Shown here: positions 35,331 through 43,828 of the stretch, one piece after another
How positions within the stretch are numbered: position 1 is the stretch's first letter
Layout of the letters: each line of letters opens with the position of its first letter
From: Candidatus Hydrogenedentota bacterium
Lineage (GTDB): Bacteria > Hydrogenedentota > Hydrogenedentia > Hydrogenedentales > SLHB01
Reading direction: 5' to 3'
Assembly (NCBI GenBank): GCA_019695095.1
Contig: JAIBAQ010000004.1
Coordinates: 1-64,000 of the forward strand
Length of the DNA: 64,000 nt
Position numbers and translations under genes: made by a program
The notes under the pieces: generated by a model
What the model was told of the DNA's origin: nothing
The model's input: only the letters and a program-made list of their open reading frames with translations
Database searches by the model: none

Positions 35331-37819
35331 TGTGAAACGGCGCTTTCCGGTTTTCCCTGACACTGGAAGAGCGTTGTGCCCTCAAGAGGCGAACACGTTA
35401 GGTCCGAGAATTTCACCGGGCTGACGAAATTCATAGGCCCGCCCACTATCGTAACAAATCCGTTCCGCTGTGTGATGCTCTTCGCTTCGGGAACCGCTGT
35501 CACCACGTAGTGGTGCGTCTGCCCGGGGCGGACCTTGACCACAAATACGAATCCCACTTTGCCGTCTTGATCCACGTAGGATTGGTACCAATCGTTGCCA
35601 TAGATCTGCTGGTCGTGAAAGAGCCATTTGCCTCCGCGCTCTTCCCACAGCATGGGACCCCGGTGACTGGAAAACCCTTCCACCAGTATAGGCGTCCAAT
35701 TGTCTCCGTTTTTGAGAGTGAACTCGGCGAAGCCGCGCGAATCCGCTTTCAATCGCCTTGGGAATCCCGGTACGGCCGTTCCGTGCGTGACTTCAATGGT
35801 GGCAAGGTTGTTGCCGTAGAGTTCGCGCTGCTTCTCAGCCGGTTTGTAGTCCGTATCGGCATTTCCATACGGCATGACAAAGAAGTGCGCCTCGATGTGG
35901 TCACCCTTTTCCAGGCGCGTTAGCGAACCGGGAGCCGTGAGGAAAAGTTCCGTCCATTCCTTGCCGCCGTAGCTACTGAGGCCGAAGGAACTGACCTGCT
36001 TGCCGCCCAGCACACCTTCAAAGCGGTTCACGAAGAAGGCGATGTTGCCGTTCTTGTGCGAATAGGCAGCTGCAAAGGGCCATTGGGGACCCAACGGCAC
36101 TCCTTCCAAAGCCCAAGTCTCGTTGGCGGGGACATCCACGGTAGTCGTTTCGCCTTCCGCGTTCGTGTACGCAACGTGCGGCCAGACGGTCTTGACGATG
36201 TAAGCGCCCGCATTCACAAAACGCAGGTTGTGGGCACTGGTCTCGTCGATATCCACCGGTTCAAGGACATCCAGAACCATCTTGATGAAACTGCGCGCTT
36301 CGTCGTCCTGCGGCGCTTCGACGATTTCCAGGGTGGTCTTGATCTTCTTGTCCTCGGTCAGATAGTCGAGGGCAAAGTTGGCGAGGTTGGGCGAGGTTAG
36401 ATAGATTCGCGTGTCTTGCAGAAGGTTGTTGATCCATTTCCCGCCACTCTTGTAACGCAAGCCGCCAATCACCGACACATGATCGTGTTGCGGCTGTTCT
36501 GCCCACATCGTGTTCGACAGGCCGCGCACGTCGGCCAGGATATAGTTGCGGTCATCGTCACGCGGGTACTCGAAGGGGACATAGCAGAAGGTCTCCGTGG
36601 GCCCGAGCGATGCGTGGAAATAGTGGTGATAGAAGCGGATCGACGAAATCTGTTTGAGAGGATGCGTGCCCCAATTCCCGAAAAGGTGATAGACTCTTCC
36701 CTCGAACGGCTTATCGTTGGTTATCGTCAACGGTACGTACGCTTCGCCGTAGGTCTTGTCTCCCTCTTCCTTGCCTTCTTCAAACTCGCTCCCGAAGTTC
36801 TTGCACACCTGAACCTGGACGGGCAGAGGATAGCCGTCCTTGTCGGTTACGACTGCTGCTTCAAGTGTCCCGTACGAGTTATGAACGTTGCAGATAATAT
36901 CGACCGGAGCCTGCCATTCCGGAATGGAAGCCGCCTTGGATGCAGTCAAGTCGACGCGGATACGCTGATTGGGGTTGACACACGCATCTTCGAATTCTTG
37001 AGGGCCACGAAACATCGTGGTCACGTCGTAGAACCCTTTTCGGTGGGCGTATCCGTTGAAGACTCCTCCTTTGGCTTCAATGTTTATCGCCTGCGCATAC
37101 ATTTCGTTGCGAACGAGGTGGAGCAGGTCGTCAAAGGACTCGCCCGCCAGGAATATCATGGTGTCTGTCCAATGGGTGTCCGGCGCGGATGTGCGTTTGT
37201 GTCCTGTCTGCAGGATGAGCCCCGGTCGTTGGTGAATGGTGTTGGGGATCTTCTTGCCCGTAACGTCTTGCGGGGAAACGACGATCGCCAAAGCCGGGGG
37301 CGTCTCGCCCTTAAAGCTCTCCAGTTGTACGCGAAGTTGTTCTTCGTTTGGGGGCATGACGAGAGCGAACTTCGCACCGCCTACCCACCCCAATTCGAAT
37401 TCCCCTTTCGCTTCTTTGGGATGCACAACCACGTTTACGTACACGCGCTTGGCATAGCAGTAGAGCACGATCTCCATGTCTGCCTTGAGATCCGGGTGGT
37501 ACAGGTCACGCAAATGCACTTCGTACATTTGCGTTCCGAAGGAATAGATGTTGAACCGTCCTGGACCCTGGATGCTGCCCTTGTTCAAGGTCGGCGTGAG
37601 GGTATACTGATTGAAGAGCTCGAAGTTGCCGACGGTGAAGGTCTTGAGAAACGCTCGATTATCGAGACGGAGAACGTACGTCTGGCCTTCGACAACCAAC
37701 TCGTTGCGTTCGGGGGATTCGAACCGTACAGATACCGCCGCCTGATCGTTGGTCGCGGCGAATCCCCATGCCGATACCGAAATGATTGGCGCGAAAAGAA
37801 GAACTATCCAATGCCGCAT
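35327..37819 (-). CDS. Large secreted protein of unknown function
   Basis: This 830-residue protein has a signal peptide (MRHWIVLLFAPIISVSAWGFAA). The mature protein is rich in short beta strands with many aromatic residues and several acidic loops, with no transmembrane segment afterwards. I recognise no family. It could be a carbohydrate-active or substrate-presenting protein: repeated Trp/Tyr/His clusters (YHHYFHASLG, GNDWYQSY) would suit glycan binding, but this is inference. It is the first gene of a tightly overlapping unit with the 730-residue membrane protein and the tRNA nucleotidyltransferase. Confidence 0.75.
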   Translation of the reverse strand: MRHWIVLLFAPIISVSAWGFAATNDQAAVSVRFESPERNELVVEGQTYVLRLDNRAFLKTFTVGNFELFNQYTLTPTLNKGSIQGPGRFNIYSFGTQMYEVHLRDLYHPDLKADMEIVLYCYAKRVYVNVVVHPKEAKGEFELGWVGGAKFALVMPPNEEQLRVQLESFKGETPPALAIVVSPQDVTGKKIPNTIHQRPGLILQTGHKRTSAPDTHWTDTMIFLAGESFDDLLHLVRNEMYAQAINIEAKGGVFNGYAHRKGFYDVTTMFRGPQEFEDACVNPNQRIRVDLTASKAASIPEWQAPVDIICNVHNSYGTLEAAVVTDKDGYPLPVQVQVCKNFGSEFEEGKEEGDKTYGEAYVPLTITNDKPFEGRVYHLFGNWGTHPLKQISSIRFYHHYFHASLGPTETFCYVPFEYPRDDDRNYILADVRGLSNTMWAEQPQHDHVSVIGGLRYKSGGKWINNLLQDTRIYLTSPNLANFALDYLTEDKKIKTTLEIVEAPQDDEARSFIKMVLDVLEPVDIDETSAHNLRFVNAGAYIVKTVWPHVAYTNAEGETTTVDVPANETWALEGVPLGPQWPFAAAYSHKNGNIAFFVNRFEGVLGGKQVSSFGLSSYGGKEWTELFLTAPGSLTRLEKGDHIEAHFFVMPYGNADTDYKPAEKQRELYGNNLATIEVTHGTAVPGFPRRLKADSRGFAEFTLKNGDNWTPILVEGFSSHRGPMLWEERGGKWLFHDQQIYGNDWYQSYVDQDGKVGFVFVVKVRPGQTHHYVVTAVPEAKSITQRNGFVTIVGGPMNFVSPVKFSDLTCSPLEGTTLFQCQGKPESAVSQ

Positions 37820-37973
37820 ACATATGATTCCAATGTGCCCTGTTGCTCGAACGGATTCTATCGTTCACAGCGATTCTTTTCCACACCGCGCGACGGTTAT
37901 TGGGGGAGATGCCGGGAGGCAAGTAACGCCGGAATTGATCTGAGCGCGATCTGCCGATAGACTTTGGCGCGCT

Positions 37974-39503
37974 ATGGCAAACCCAACCCGAAAACCGACA
38001 AGACTGGCCGCGTTGCGTCTGAAGTATCGAGGACGTTTCGACGCGGTGATGATGATTGTGTATCTGCTCATCGTCAACGTGTGGGCGCTGTGGGCCTATC
38101 CGCTCGGAAGGGACTATGCCATTCTTGCCGATCCCAGGGGCGAGGCGCCGGGCGTTTGCGGAGCCGTGATTGCGTATCTGGCAGACGCATTCGGAGCGTG
38201 GATTGCCGGATATCACCTCTTTAACTTTGCGCTCCTTTATGCCTGCATGCTCTGCATCTATCGCATTGTGAATTGCGCAATCGGCGGGCCGTGGTGGCTG
38301 GGTACGCTCGCAGCGACGCTTTTCATGGCAAACCCGGTCCACACGGAATCCGTACTCAACCTGACAGGCTCCGCGGACTTGCTGCCTGCTTTGGCCGTTC
38401 TGTTATTCATGGCTGCTTATACGAGCACTATCGCTAAACCGGCGGTCTTCCGTTTGATTCTGTCCCTCGTGCTCTTCGTCGTGGCCGTGGCACTCTTTCC
38501 ACAGAATTGTGCCTTGGTAATCGTAGTCCTGCTTTATGAATGGTTGATCGTACCCGCCGAACGGCGAAACCTGGCGCGCACCTTTGCATTCGTGCTTGTC
38601 GGCATGGCAGGGATTGCCATGCACGCGAACGCCCTGCTGCAGTCTCTGCCTGAGTTCCCGGAGAGGCTCGCATCCCTTTATTTCCTTTTCTATCCAATCG
38701 GATACTTGCCACGGACAGTCGCTTTCTTTCAGGCAAATCCGTGGGCAGACTGGCTCGTTGCTCTGATTGCCGTGTTTCTTGTTGCGCTTGTGTGTCGTGG
38801 CGCGAGGCGTCCAGCGATACTATTTGGAGTTCTGGCGATGGTGGCAGTCCGCATTGCCCCCGGTTCTGGTCCGCTGGATCCGGTACACCTCATTGGCGGT
38901 GGGCAATTGCTGACGGCTAACGCATTCTATGCCCTTGCTCTGGTTGCTCTTTTCTTCCGAATCATGGGACATCCCAAGTGGCGGTTCCCGATGGTCACGC
39001 TGACTACCGGATTTGCAGCGGTCTTCTTGATTCTCCAATTCTCGGCCAATCTCGACTGGACGAGAGCGGGCAAAAAGGTTAAGGAGTTTCAGCAGGAAGT
39101 CGCTACCCGTACCGCGGAGGAGCCAGGCACAATTGTTGGCGTGGCGCCCGATTGGCAGAGTGTGGGGTGGGCGCCTATGAATCTGTCGGATTCGATTCAG
39201 TTTTCAACGCCTTTCAGCCAACCCGCGACGCATGTTTCTCTGCTGAAGCTCTCCGCCCCGGACAGGAAGGCGTATCAAGTCGAGTCGGATACGGATACTC
39301 CTGCAGTCGCCCGATTCAAGTTTGGCACCGAGCACAAGGAAGGTTTTTCTCACATGGGCGCGCTTGAGACCTCGGAGGGGTATCGTTTGACGCAGTCCGA
39401 GAGCCTGGAAAAGGCAGTCAGAGGCGTGTCTGCGCGGACTCTGATTGTTGAGATTGTCCCGGAGGGTAGAGAGCTGCCTCGCATAATTCTGCCCGGCAAT
39501 TAG
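37974..39503 (+). CDS. GT-C-type polytopic membrane protein, TMTC-like, no TPR domain
   Basis: This 509-residue protein has about ten transmembrane helices, then a soluble C-terminal domain (about 360-509). The segment NPVHTESVLNLTGSADLL in the second luminal-type loop region matches the HPIHTEAVA...GRADLL hallmark of TMTC/PMT-like O-mannosyltransferases, members of the GT-C superfamily that use lipid-linked sugars. The TPR array found in TMTC proteins is missing and is replaced by a beta-rich tail. ATG 37974 has no strong ribosome site. It overlaps the convergent downstream gene by 4 bp. Confidence 0.7.
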   Translation: MANPTRKPTRLAALRLKYRGRFDAVMMIVYLLIVNVWALWAYPLGRDYAILADPRGEAPGVCGAVIAYLADAFGAWIAGYHLFNFALLYACMLCIYRIVNCAIGGPWWLGTLAATLFMANPVHTESVLNLTGSADLLPALAVLLFMAAYTSTIAKPAVFRLILSLVLFVVAVALFPQNCALVIVVLLYEWLIVPAERRNLARTFAFVLVGMAGIAMHANALLQSLPEFPERLASLYFLFYPIGYLPRTVAFFQANPWADWLVALIAVFLVALVCRGARRPAILFGVLAMVAVRIAPGSGPLDPVHLIGGGQLLTANAFYALALVALFFRIMGHPKWRFPMVTLTTGFAAVFLILQFSANLDWTRAGKKVKEFQQEVATRTAEEPGTIVGVAPDWQSVGWAPMNLSDSIQFSTPFSQPATHVSLLKLSAPDRKAYQVESDTDTPAVARFKFGTEHKEGFSHMGALETSEGYRLTQSESLEKAVRGVSARTLIVEIVPEGRELPRIILPGN

Positions 39504-40174
39504 CGCGGGAAGAATCCAGTGGCAAGACCAAGACCAATACTTGCCAGCAGTAGAGTTGTTGCCCACACCAGCGTTGTGGAGGCCAGCCGCCAGTTTCTCA
39601 GGAGGGGAAGCACCGAGTATCCAGCGGCGTAGGCCACGGGCACAAACGCGGGAACCGAGAACCAATCGGAAGTTGACTCGTGATAGCGCCACATACCCGC
39701 CCACACGAAGAGGTTCTCCCCAAGGATTCCCAGCAAGAGCGCCGTGAGCGCAGTGTTTGCCACGGCCCACTTCATTTCAAATCCAAATTCGAGCGTACGG
39801 CGCCCCACGTAGAAGATGTGTGTCGATGAGAGCCAACCGATAAGCATGCAGTAGACTGGGGTTTTCCAAACCTGCGGTCCTAAAGCGACATATTCTCCCC
39901 ACCAGCCCACGGTTTGCGTCACGAAACCTTCACCAATGGGCCACGCGAGGGCAACCATAGCCCCAAACTGCACTGCGGGGCGGAGAGAGCTGGGGATGCG
40001 GAGGGACCAAAGCGTCTGCAGGAGAATCGGGACTGCTGACAACACGTAGCATAGTGCCGTGGAATGCCACCAACAGTTGGCAATAAAGCCGATGCAGGCC
40101 AGCGAGTTGCTCGCCAGAATCAGAGTGTCGGTCGTTGTCCACTGTGAGCGTATCTTTTTCCATATTTCTTTCAT
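39500..40174 (-). CDS. Polytopic membrane protein of unknown function
   Basis: The product has 224 residues and about seven hydrophobic helices. The start at ATG 40174 (MKEIWKKIRSQW) gives a basic leader before the first helix; longer in-frame extensions cross the promoter and the 89-residue gene on the other strand and are not credible. Several Trp, His and Glu residues (GENLFVWAGMWRYHE) lie inside or near helices, which could indicate a membrane enzyme. No family is recognised. Confidence 0.65.
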   Translation of the reverse strand: MKEIWKKIRSQWTTTDTLILASNSLACIGFIANCWWHSTALCYVLSAVPILLQTLWSLRIPSSLRPAVQFGAMVALAWPIGEGFVTQTVGWWGEYVALGPQVWKTPVYCMLIGWLSSTHIFYVGRRTLEFGFEMKWAVANTALTALLLGILGENLFVWAGMWRYHESTSDWFSVPAFVPVAYAAGYSVLPLLRNWRLASTTLVWATTLLLASIGLGLATGFFPR

Positions 40175-40242
40175 AATTATCTGTAGAATACCCGTAATAT
40201 TAATGAAGTTCCATGCGTAATTGTGCAGAATTCCAAGTTTTG

Positions 40243-40271
40243 TTGACGCAGTACACTCCCGGTTGTATAAT
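40243..40271 (+). promoter_or_regulatory. Near-consensus sigma-70 promoter
   Basis: TTGACG (40243-40248) and TATAAT (40266-40271) are separated by exactly 17 bp. Transcription would start near 40278 and leave about a 90-nt leader before ATG 40367 of the small Lys/Ala-tailed protein. It is the strongest promoter I can read in the window, suggesting high expression of that gene. Confidence 0.8.
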
Positions 40272-40366
40272 TCGCTCAACGGTCCGGATTCCATGCGGAA
40301 GACCCGGAAAGTGAAGGAATTTAGGGGAGCAATCATTAACGGTACCGGGTAATGGAGAACTGACCA

Positions 40367-40636
40367 ATGCCAACCGCTGCGAACCCCATTAAGTCTGTAG
40401 TCGATCTTTGCACGAAATTCATCGAGGCCAAGAAGGGCTCCTGGGATCACGATGCCTGGGAAGGACTTCTCGCGCAAGTTGCTAAGACCGGAATCGAGAT
40501 TACGGACGAGGTCAAGATAAACCTCGGCAACATGCTTGAGGCCGGTAAGTACTTCTATAAATTGGCCCCGGCCGCAGCTCCCAAGAAGGCAGCCGCCAAG
40601 CCCAAAGCCAAGCCGAAGGCCAAATCCAAGGGCTAA
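40367..40636 (+). CDS. Small protein with histone-H1-like Lys/Ala/Pro tail
   Basis: This 89-residue protein has a folded-looking N-terminal part (about 1-63, helical, ending NMLEAGKYFYKL) and a repetitive basic tail (KKAAAKPKAKPKAKSKG). Similar tails occur on bacterial histone-H1-like proteins and on nucleoid or RNA-binding proteins, so binding to nucleic acid is plausible but unproven. The strong promoter at 40243-40271 and the good coding pattern support a real, well-expressed gene. The leader has GGAGAA upstream of the ATG. No homologue is recognised for the N-terminal part. Confidence 0.8.
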   Translation: MPTAANPIKSVVDLCTKFIEAKKGSWDHDAWEGLLAQVAKTGIEITDEVKINLGNMLEAGKYFYKLAPAAAPKKAAAKPKAKPKAKSKG

Positions 40637-40759
40637 AGTTCTTCGCTTGATCCGCTCACAACCTACTCCCGCGCGATTGGTCTGCTCGGCAGTGAAAACC
40701 TGTCTGGTAGCGTGTAGCACGTGAGGTGTGTCTAGTCTTAGCCTGGTACGGAGGGGGAT

Positions 40760-41644
40760 ATGTTCCGCTTAGGGATAATCGGGTCCGACAACAGCCACGC
40801 TGAGGCGTTCAGCAAGTTGACCAATCTCGATGAGGGCTATAACGGCCTCAAGATCGAAGATGCCCGAGTGACTCATATCTACGGAACCGACCCGGTCCGG
40901 ACGAAAGAAGTCGCCGAGAAAGGCAAGATTCCCAATATCGTCACGCGTCTGGAGGATATGCTGGCGGGCGTCGACGGCGTATTGTGTGTTTGGCGTCATG
41001 GCAGCAAGCACCTTCGCGATACACTTCCCTTTCTGAAGGCGGGTATTCCGGCATTTGTGGACAAGCCCTTGGCAAGCAGCGTTGCAGACGCGCGGCAACT
41101 CATCGAAACGGCCCAGCAAGCCAAGGTGGGTTTCACGTCCTTTTCCACACTTTATTTTGCGCAAAGCACAGTAGCTTACATTGAGGAACTCAAGAAGACT
41201 GCGGGCACGTTGACAGCGGGGTGCAGTTCAGGTCCCGCCAAGCTGGACGATGAATACGATGGGATCTTTTTCTACGGAATTCACGCTGTTCAGATGATGA
41301 ACGCGGTCTGGGGATACGGGTGTGAGAGTGTGCAGGCAGTGGCGCACAACAACAACTGTGTGGCCGTCTGCAAGTTTGCGGGAGGCGCCCTGGTCACGCT
41401 CAACTTGATGGGTAACGCGAAATACGCTTTCCACACCGTCGCCTTCGGCACTGAGGGGTGGAAAGAGATGACGGGTGAGGCGTCAACTTCCTATTACGAC
41501 GGCATGAAGATAATCCTGGATGTGATGCGCACCGGCAAGTGGGTGCTTACGCCTGAGCAGATGCTTGAGCCGATCCAGATCCTGGCGGCGATTCAGAAGA
41601 GTGTCGCGGAAGGGCGCGAAGTGAAGCTGGCGGAAGTGTCATAG
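40760..41644 (+). CDS. Gfo/Idh/MocA-family oxidoreductase (cytoplasmic)
   Basis: This 294-residue NAD(P)-dependent sugar oxidoreductase begins with FRLGIIGSDNSHAEAF, a Rossmann opening that replaces the usual GxGxxG with GSDNSH. VDKPLASSVADA corresponds to the EKP motif (here DKP), whose Lys is catalytic. The C-terminal half has the open beta-sheet substrate domain; the His in GIHAVQMM is a likely catalytic residue. An excellent GGAGGGGG ribosome site precedes ATG 40760. It is the first gene of the 40760-46154 sugar-oxidation cluster. Confidence 0.88.
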   Translation: MFRLGIIGSDNSHAEAFSKLTNLDEGYNGLKIEDARVTHIYGTDPVRTKEVAEKGKIPNIVTRLEDMLAGVDGVLCVWRHGSKHLRDTLPFLKAGIPAFVDKPLASSVADARQLIETAQQAKVGFTSFSTLYFAQSTVAYIEELKKTAGTLTAGCSSGPAKLDDEYDGIFFYGIHAVQMMNAVWGYGCESVQAVAHNNNCVAVCKFAGGALVTLNLMGNAKYAFHTVAFGTEGWKEMTGEASTSYYDGMKIILDVMRTGKWVLTPEQMLEPIQILAAIQKSVAEGREVKLAEVS

Positions 41645-41668
41645 AGTTTGCCCATCACGTATACTCCC

Positions 41669-42853
41669 ATGACCATGACTATCGACCAAATCATTCACAC
41701 CGAGGCAGTCCGCCGAAAAGAGTTTCCTGTTGTCGCCGAGCGTATCTTTCTGGCACACGCTGGCGTGGCGCCCTTGCCTCGTGTCGCGGCGGACGCTATG
41801 CGCGAGTTTTGCGATCACGGCGTGGTCAACGCGCAGGAGAATCCGTGGTCGTGGGGAAAGGTGTTGTCGGCGCGAGCATCCGCGGCGGCGCTGATCAGTT
41901 GTACGCCCGAGGAAATCGCCCTGCTGGGACCCACCTCGCTGGGTGTGAGTCTGGTTGCCAATGGAATCCCTTGGGACGCCGGCGACCAAGTGCTCTACTA
42001 CCGGGACGATTATCCCGCCAACGTTTACCCCTGGACCAACCTGGTCGAGCGGGGTGTGGAACCCGTTTCGCTGACCCCCCGGCACCACGGTGTAATCACG
42101 TGGGACCTCATTGAAGCCGCCTTGACGCCGCGCACCCGGCTAGTCGCTCTGGCTTCCTGCAATTTCCTGACAGGGTATCGTATCGACGTCGATACCATTG
42201 GCAAGAATCTGCGCAGCCGGGGGATCTTGTTCTCGCTGGATGCCATCCAGACGCTCGGGGCGTTTCCCGTGTCGGTAGAGCATGTCGACTTCCTCAGTGC
42301 CGATTCGCATAAGTGGCTGCTTGGTCCGGCGGCGGCAGGTATCTTTTACGTGAAACGCAGCCGTTTTGAAGAGTTGAGACCTTCTCTTCTTGGAAGCTGG
42401 AACGTAGTCTCCCCGCAATTTGTCGCGCAGGACAACATCCAATTCGAAGACACGGCTCGCCGATATGAACCCGGTATGCTCAATCTACCGGGGATAATCG
42501 GCATGGGTGCGTCGATGGACTTGCTCAGAAAGTTAAATATATCTGACATAGCGAAGCGTCTTATCTTGCTTCATGATGCTTTGCTGGAAATTCTTAAGAA
42601 AATTGGGTTTAGGCCGTATACAGACGAGGATCAGCTTTGTGATTTGCCAGATGCGGTCTGGAAATCAGGTATTGTAACGGTGACTCATCCAAAGGCGGAT
42701 ATAAAGGAGTTGGCTCGGACCCTCGACTCGAAGGGTGTGGTCGTCTCCTATCGCCAAGACCGGGCAGGAACCCCTGTCATCCGCTTTTCTCCCCATTTCT
42801 ACAATACGGAAGAAGAATTCGAGCGAGTTGCCGCCATATTGGCGAATGTATAA
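41669..42853 (+). CDS. Class V aminotransferase / cysteine-desulfurase-fold PLP enzyme
   Basis: This PLP enzyme has about 394 residues. The cofactor Lys is in SADSHKWLLGP, and the pyridine-N Asp in FSLDAIQTLGAFP. LTGYRIDVDTIG and the N-terminal LAHAGVAPLPR fit the family. Desulfurases have a catalytic Cys on a C-terminal loop; none is obvious here, so an aminotransferase, lyase or epimerase role is more likely. ATG 41669 or 41675 is the start; the TTG at 41648 is less likely. The stretch 42520-42700 is A+T-richer than its surroundings. It lies in the oxidoreductase cluster. Confidence 0.82.
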   Translation: MTMTIDQIIHTEAVRRKEFPVVAERIFLAHAGVAPLPRVAADAMREFCDHGVVNAQENPWSWGKVLSARASAAALISCTPEEIALLGPTSLGVSLVANGIPWDAGDQVLYYRDDYPANVYPWTNLVERGVEPVSLTPRHHGVITWDLIEAALTPRTRLVALASCNFLTGYRIDVDTIGKNLRSRGILFSLDAIQTLGAFPVSVEHVDFLSADSHKWLLGPAAAGIFYVKRSRFEELRPSLLGSWNVVSPQFVAQDNIQFEDTARRYEPGMLNLPGIIGMGASMDLLRKLNISDIAKRLILLHDALLEILKKIGFRPYTDEDQLCDLPDAVWKSGIVTVTHPKADIKELARTLDSKGVVVSYRQDRAGTPVIRFSPHFYNTEEEFERVAAILANV

Positions 42854-42898
42854 CGTCGTTTACTTCGGTTTGCCCCTGCAAGGCTGAGGATTACTGCT

Positions 42899-43753
42899 GT
42901 GCCGGATCTCCAAGGGCGTACTGTTTTCATCACGGGAGTGACGTCTGGAATTGGTGAGGCCTGCGCCATACGCCTACGCCGTGCAGGGTGGCGTGTTTTG
43001 GGGACTGGCCTGACGGAGCAAGCCTGCGCAGCATCTTCTGAGGAACAGGGGGATGTCGTTGTCCAAATGGACTTGCGCGACTCGAACAGCATTCTGCGGG
43101 CGGTCGAATGGCTCAAGGGGAAAGTGGGGGACGCGGGGCTGCAGGGCTTGGTGAATAATGCGGCCGTCGATATTCCCGGACCCTTGGAGTTTCTGCCGCT
43201 GGAATCGTTGCGGGAGCAGTTCGAGGTTAACGTGTTCGGCCAGCTTGCCGTGATCCAATCGACGATGCCGCTTATCCGGCAGGGCAACGGCAGAATTGTC
43301 AATATCGGCTCGATTGACGGCCGCGCGGTCACCCCATTTCAAGGCGGATACGGCGCAACCAAGCACGCCATTGAAGCACTGACCGATGTCCTTCGAATGG
43401 AACTCAGCCCCTGGAGGATCCCCGTCAGCGTGGTTGAGCCGGGAGACATCGCCACGCCGATTTGGGAGAAGTCGCTGTCTACCGCCGATCGGATGCTCGA
43501 ACGTCTCCCCGACCGCTGCCAAGAGTTGTACGGCCCGCTGATGAAGGCGGCCCGCGCGACGGCCGTGTCTATGTCCAAGAAAGCGAAGTCGCCTGACATC
43601 GTGGCGCGGGCCGTACAGCACGCCCTTACGTCATCCCGGCCGAGGCCGCGGTACCTCGTCGGAGGCGACGCGCATTTGAGGTTGGCGCTGGAGGTGCTTC
43701 CCGCGCGGTGGGTGGACAAGTTGATTATGGGTTTTATCGCGCGTGGCGCTTGA
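42899..43753 (+). CDS. Short-chain dehydrogenase/reductase (SDR)
   Basis: This 284-residue NAD(P)-dependent classical SDR has TGVTSGIG for cofactor binding (about 13-20), NNAA, the catalytic Ser in NIGSIDGRA, and the Tyr-x-x-x-Lys pair in GGYGATKHA. EPGDIATPIW follows the usual PG motif. The C-terminal extension (about 230-284) is basic. The substrate is unknown; many relatives act on steroids, retinoids or sugars. It starts at GTG 42899 after CTGAGGA and continues the cluster of oxidoreductases. Confidence 0.9.
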   Translation: MPDLQGRTVFITGVTSGIGEACAIRLRRAGWRVLGTGLTEQACAASSEEQGDVVVQMDLRDSNSILRAVEWLKGKVGDAGLQGLVNNAAVDIPGPLEFLPLESLREQFEVNVFGQLAVIQSTMPLIRQGNGRIVNIGSIDGRAVTPFQGGYGATKHAIEALTDVLRMELSPWRIPVSVVEPGDIATPIWEKSLSTADRMLERLPDRCQELYGPLMKAARATAVSMSKKAKSPDIVARAVQHALTSSRPRPRYLVGGDAHLRLALEVLPARWVDKLIMGFIARGA

Positions 43754-43828
43754 TTTGGCTTGCCGCGGAATTGCGTTGATCGTATGCTAAAGTCTGGCAC
43801 TGGCCACATCCATCAGGGGGACGATGCA

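Noticed and set aside
37700-37725. TPsiC-arm-like GGTTCGAATCCCCC on the minus strand, suggesting a tRNA
   Set aside because: It encodes VRFESPE in the secreted unknown protein, and no acceptor, D or anticodon arms surround it.
36416-37960. Long open frame (514 codons) on the plus strand
   Set aside because: It is antisense to the secreted protein gene 35327-37819 and has no conserved motif or ribosome site; a composition artefact.
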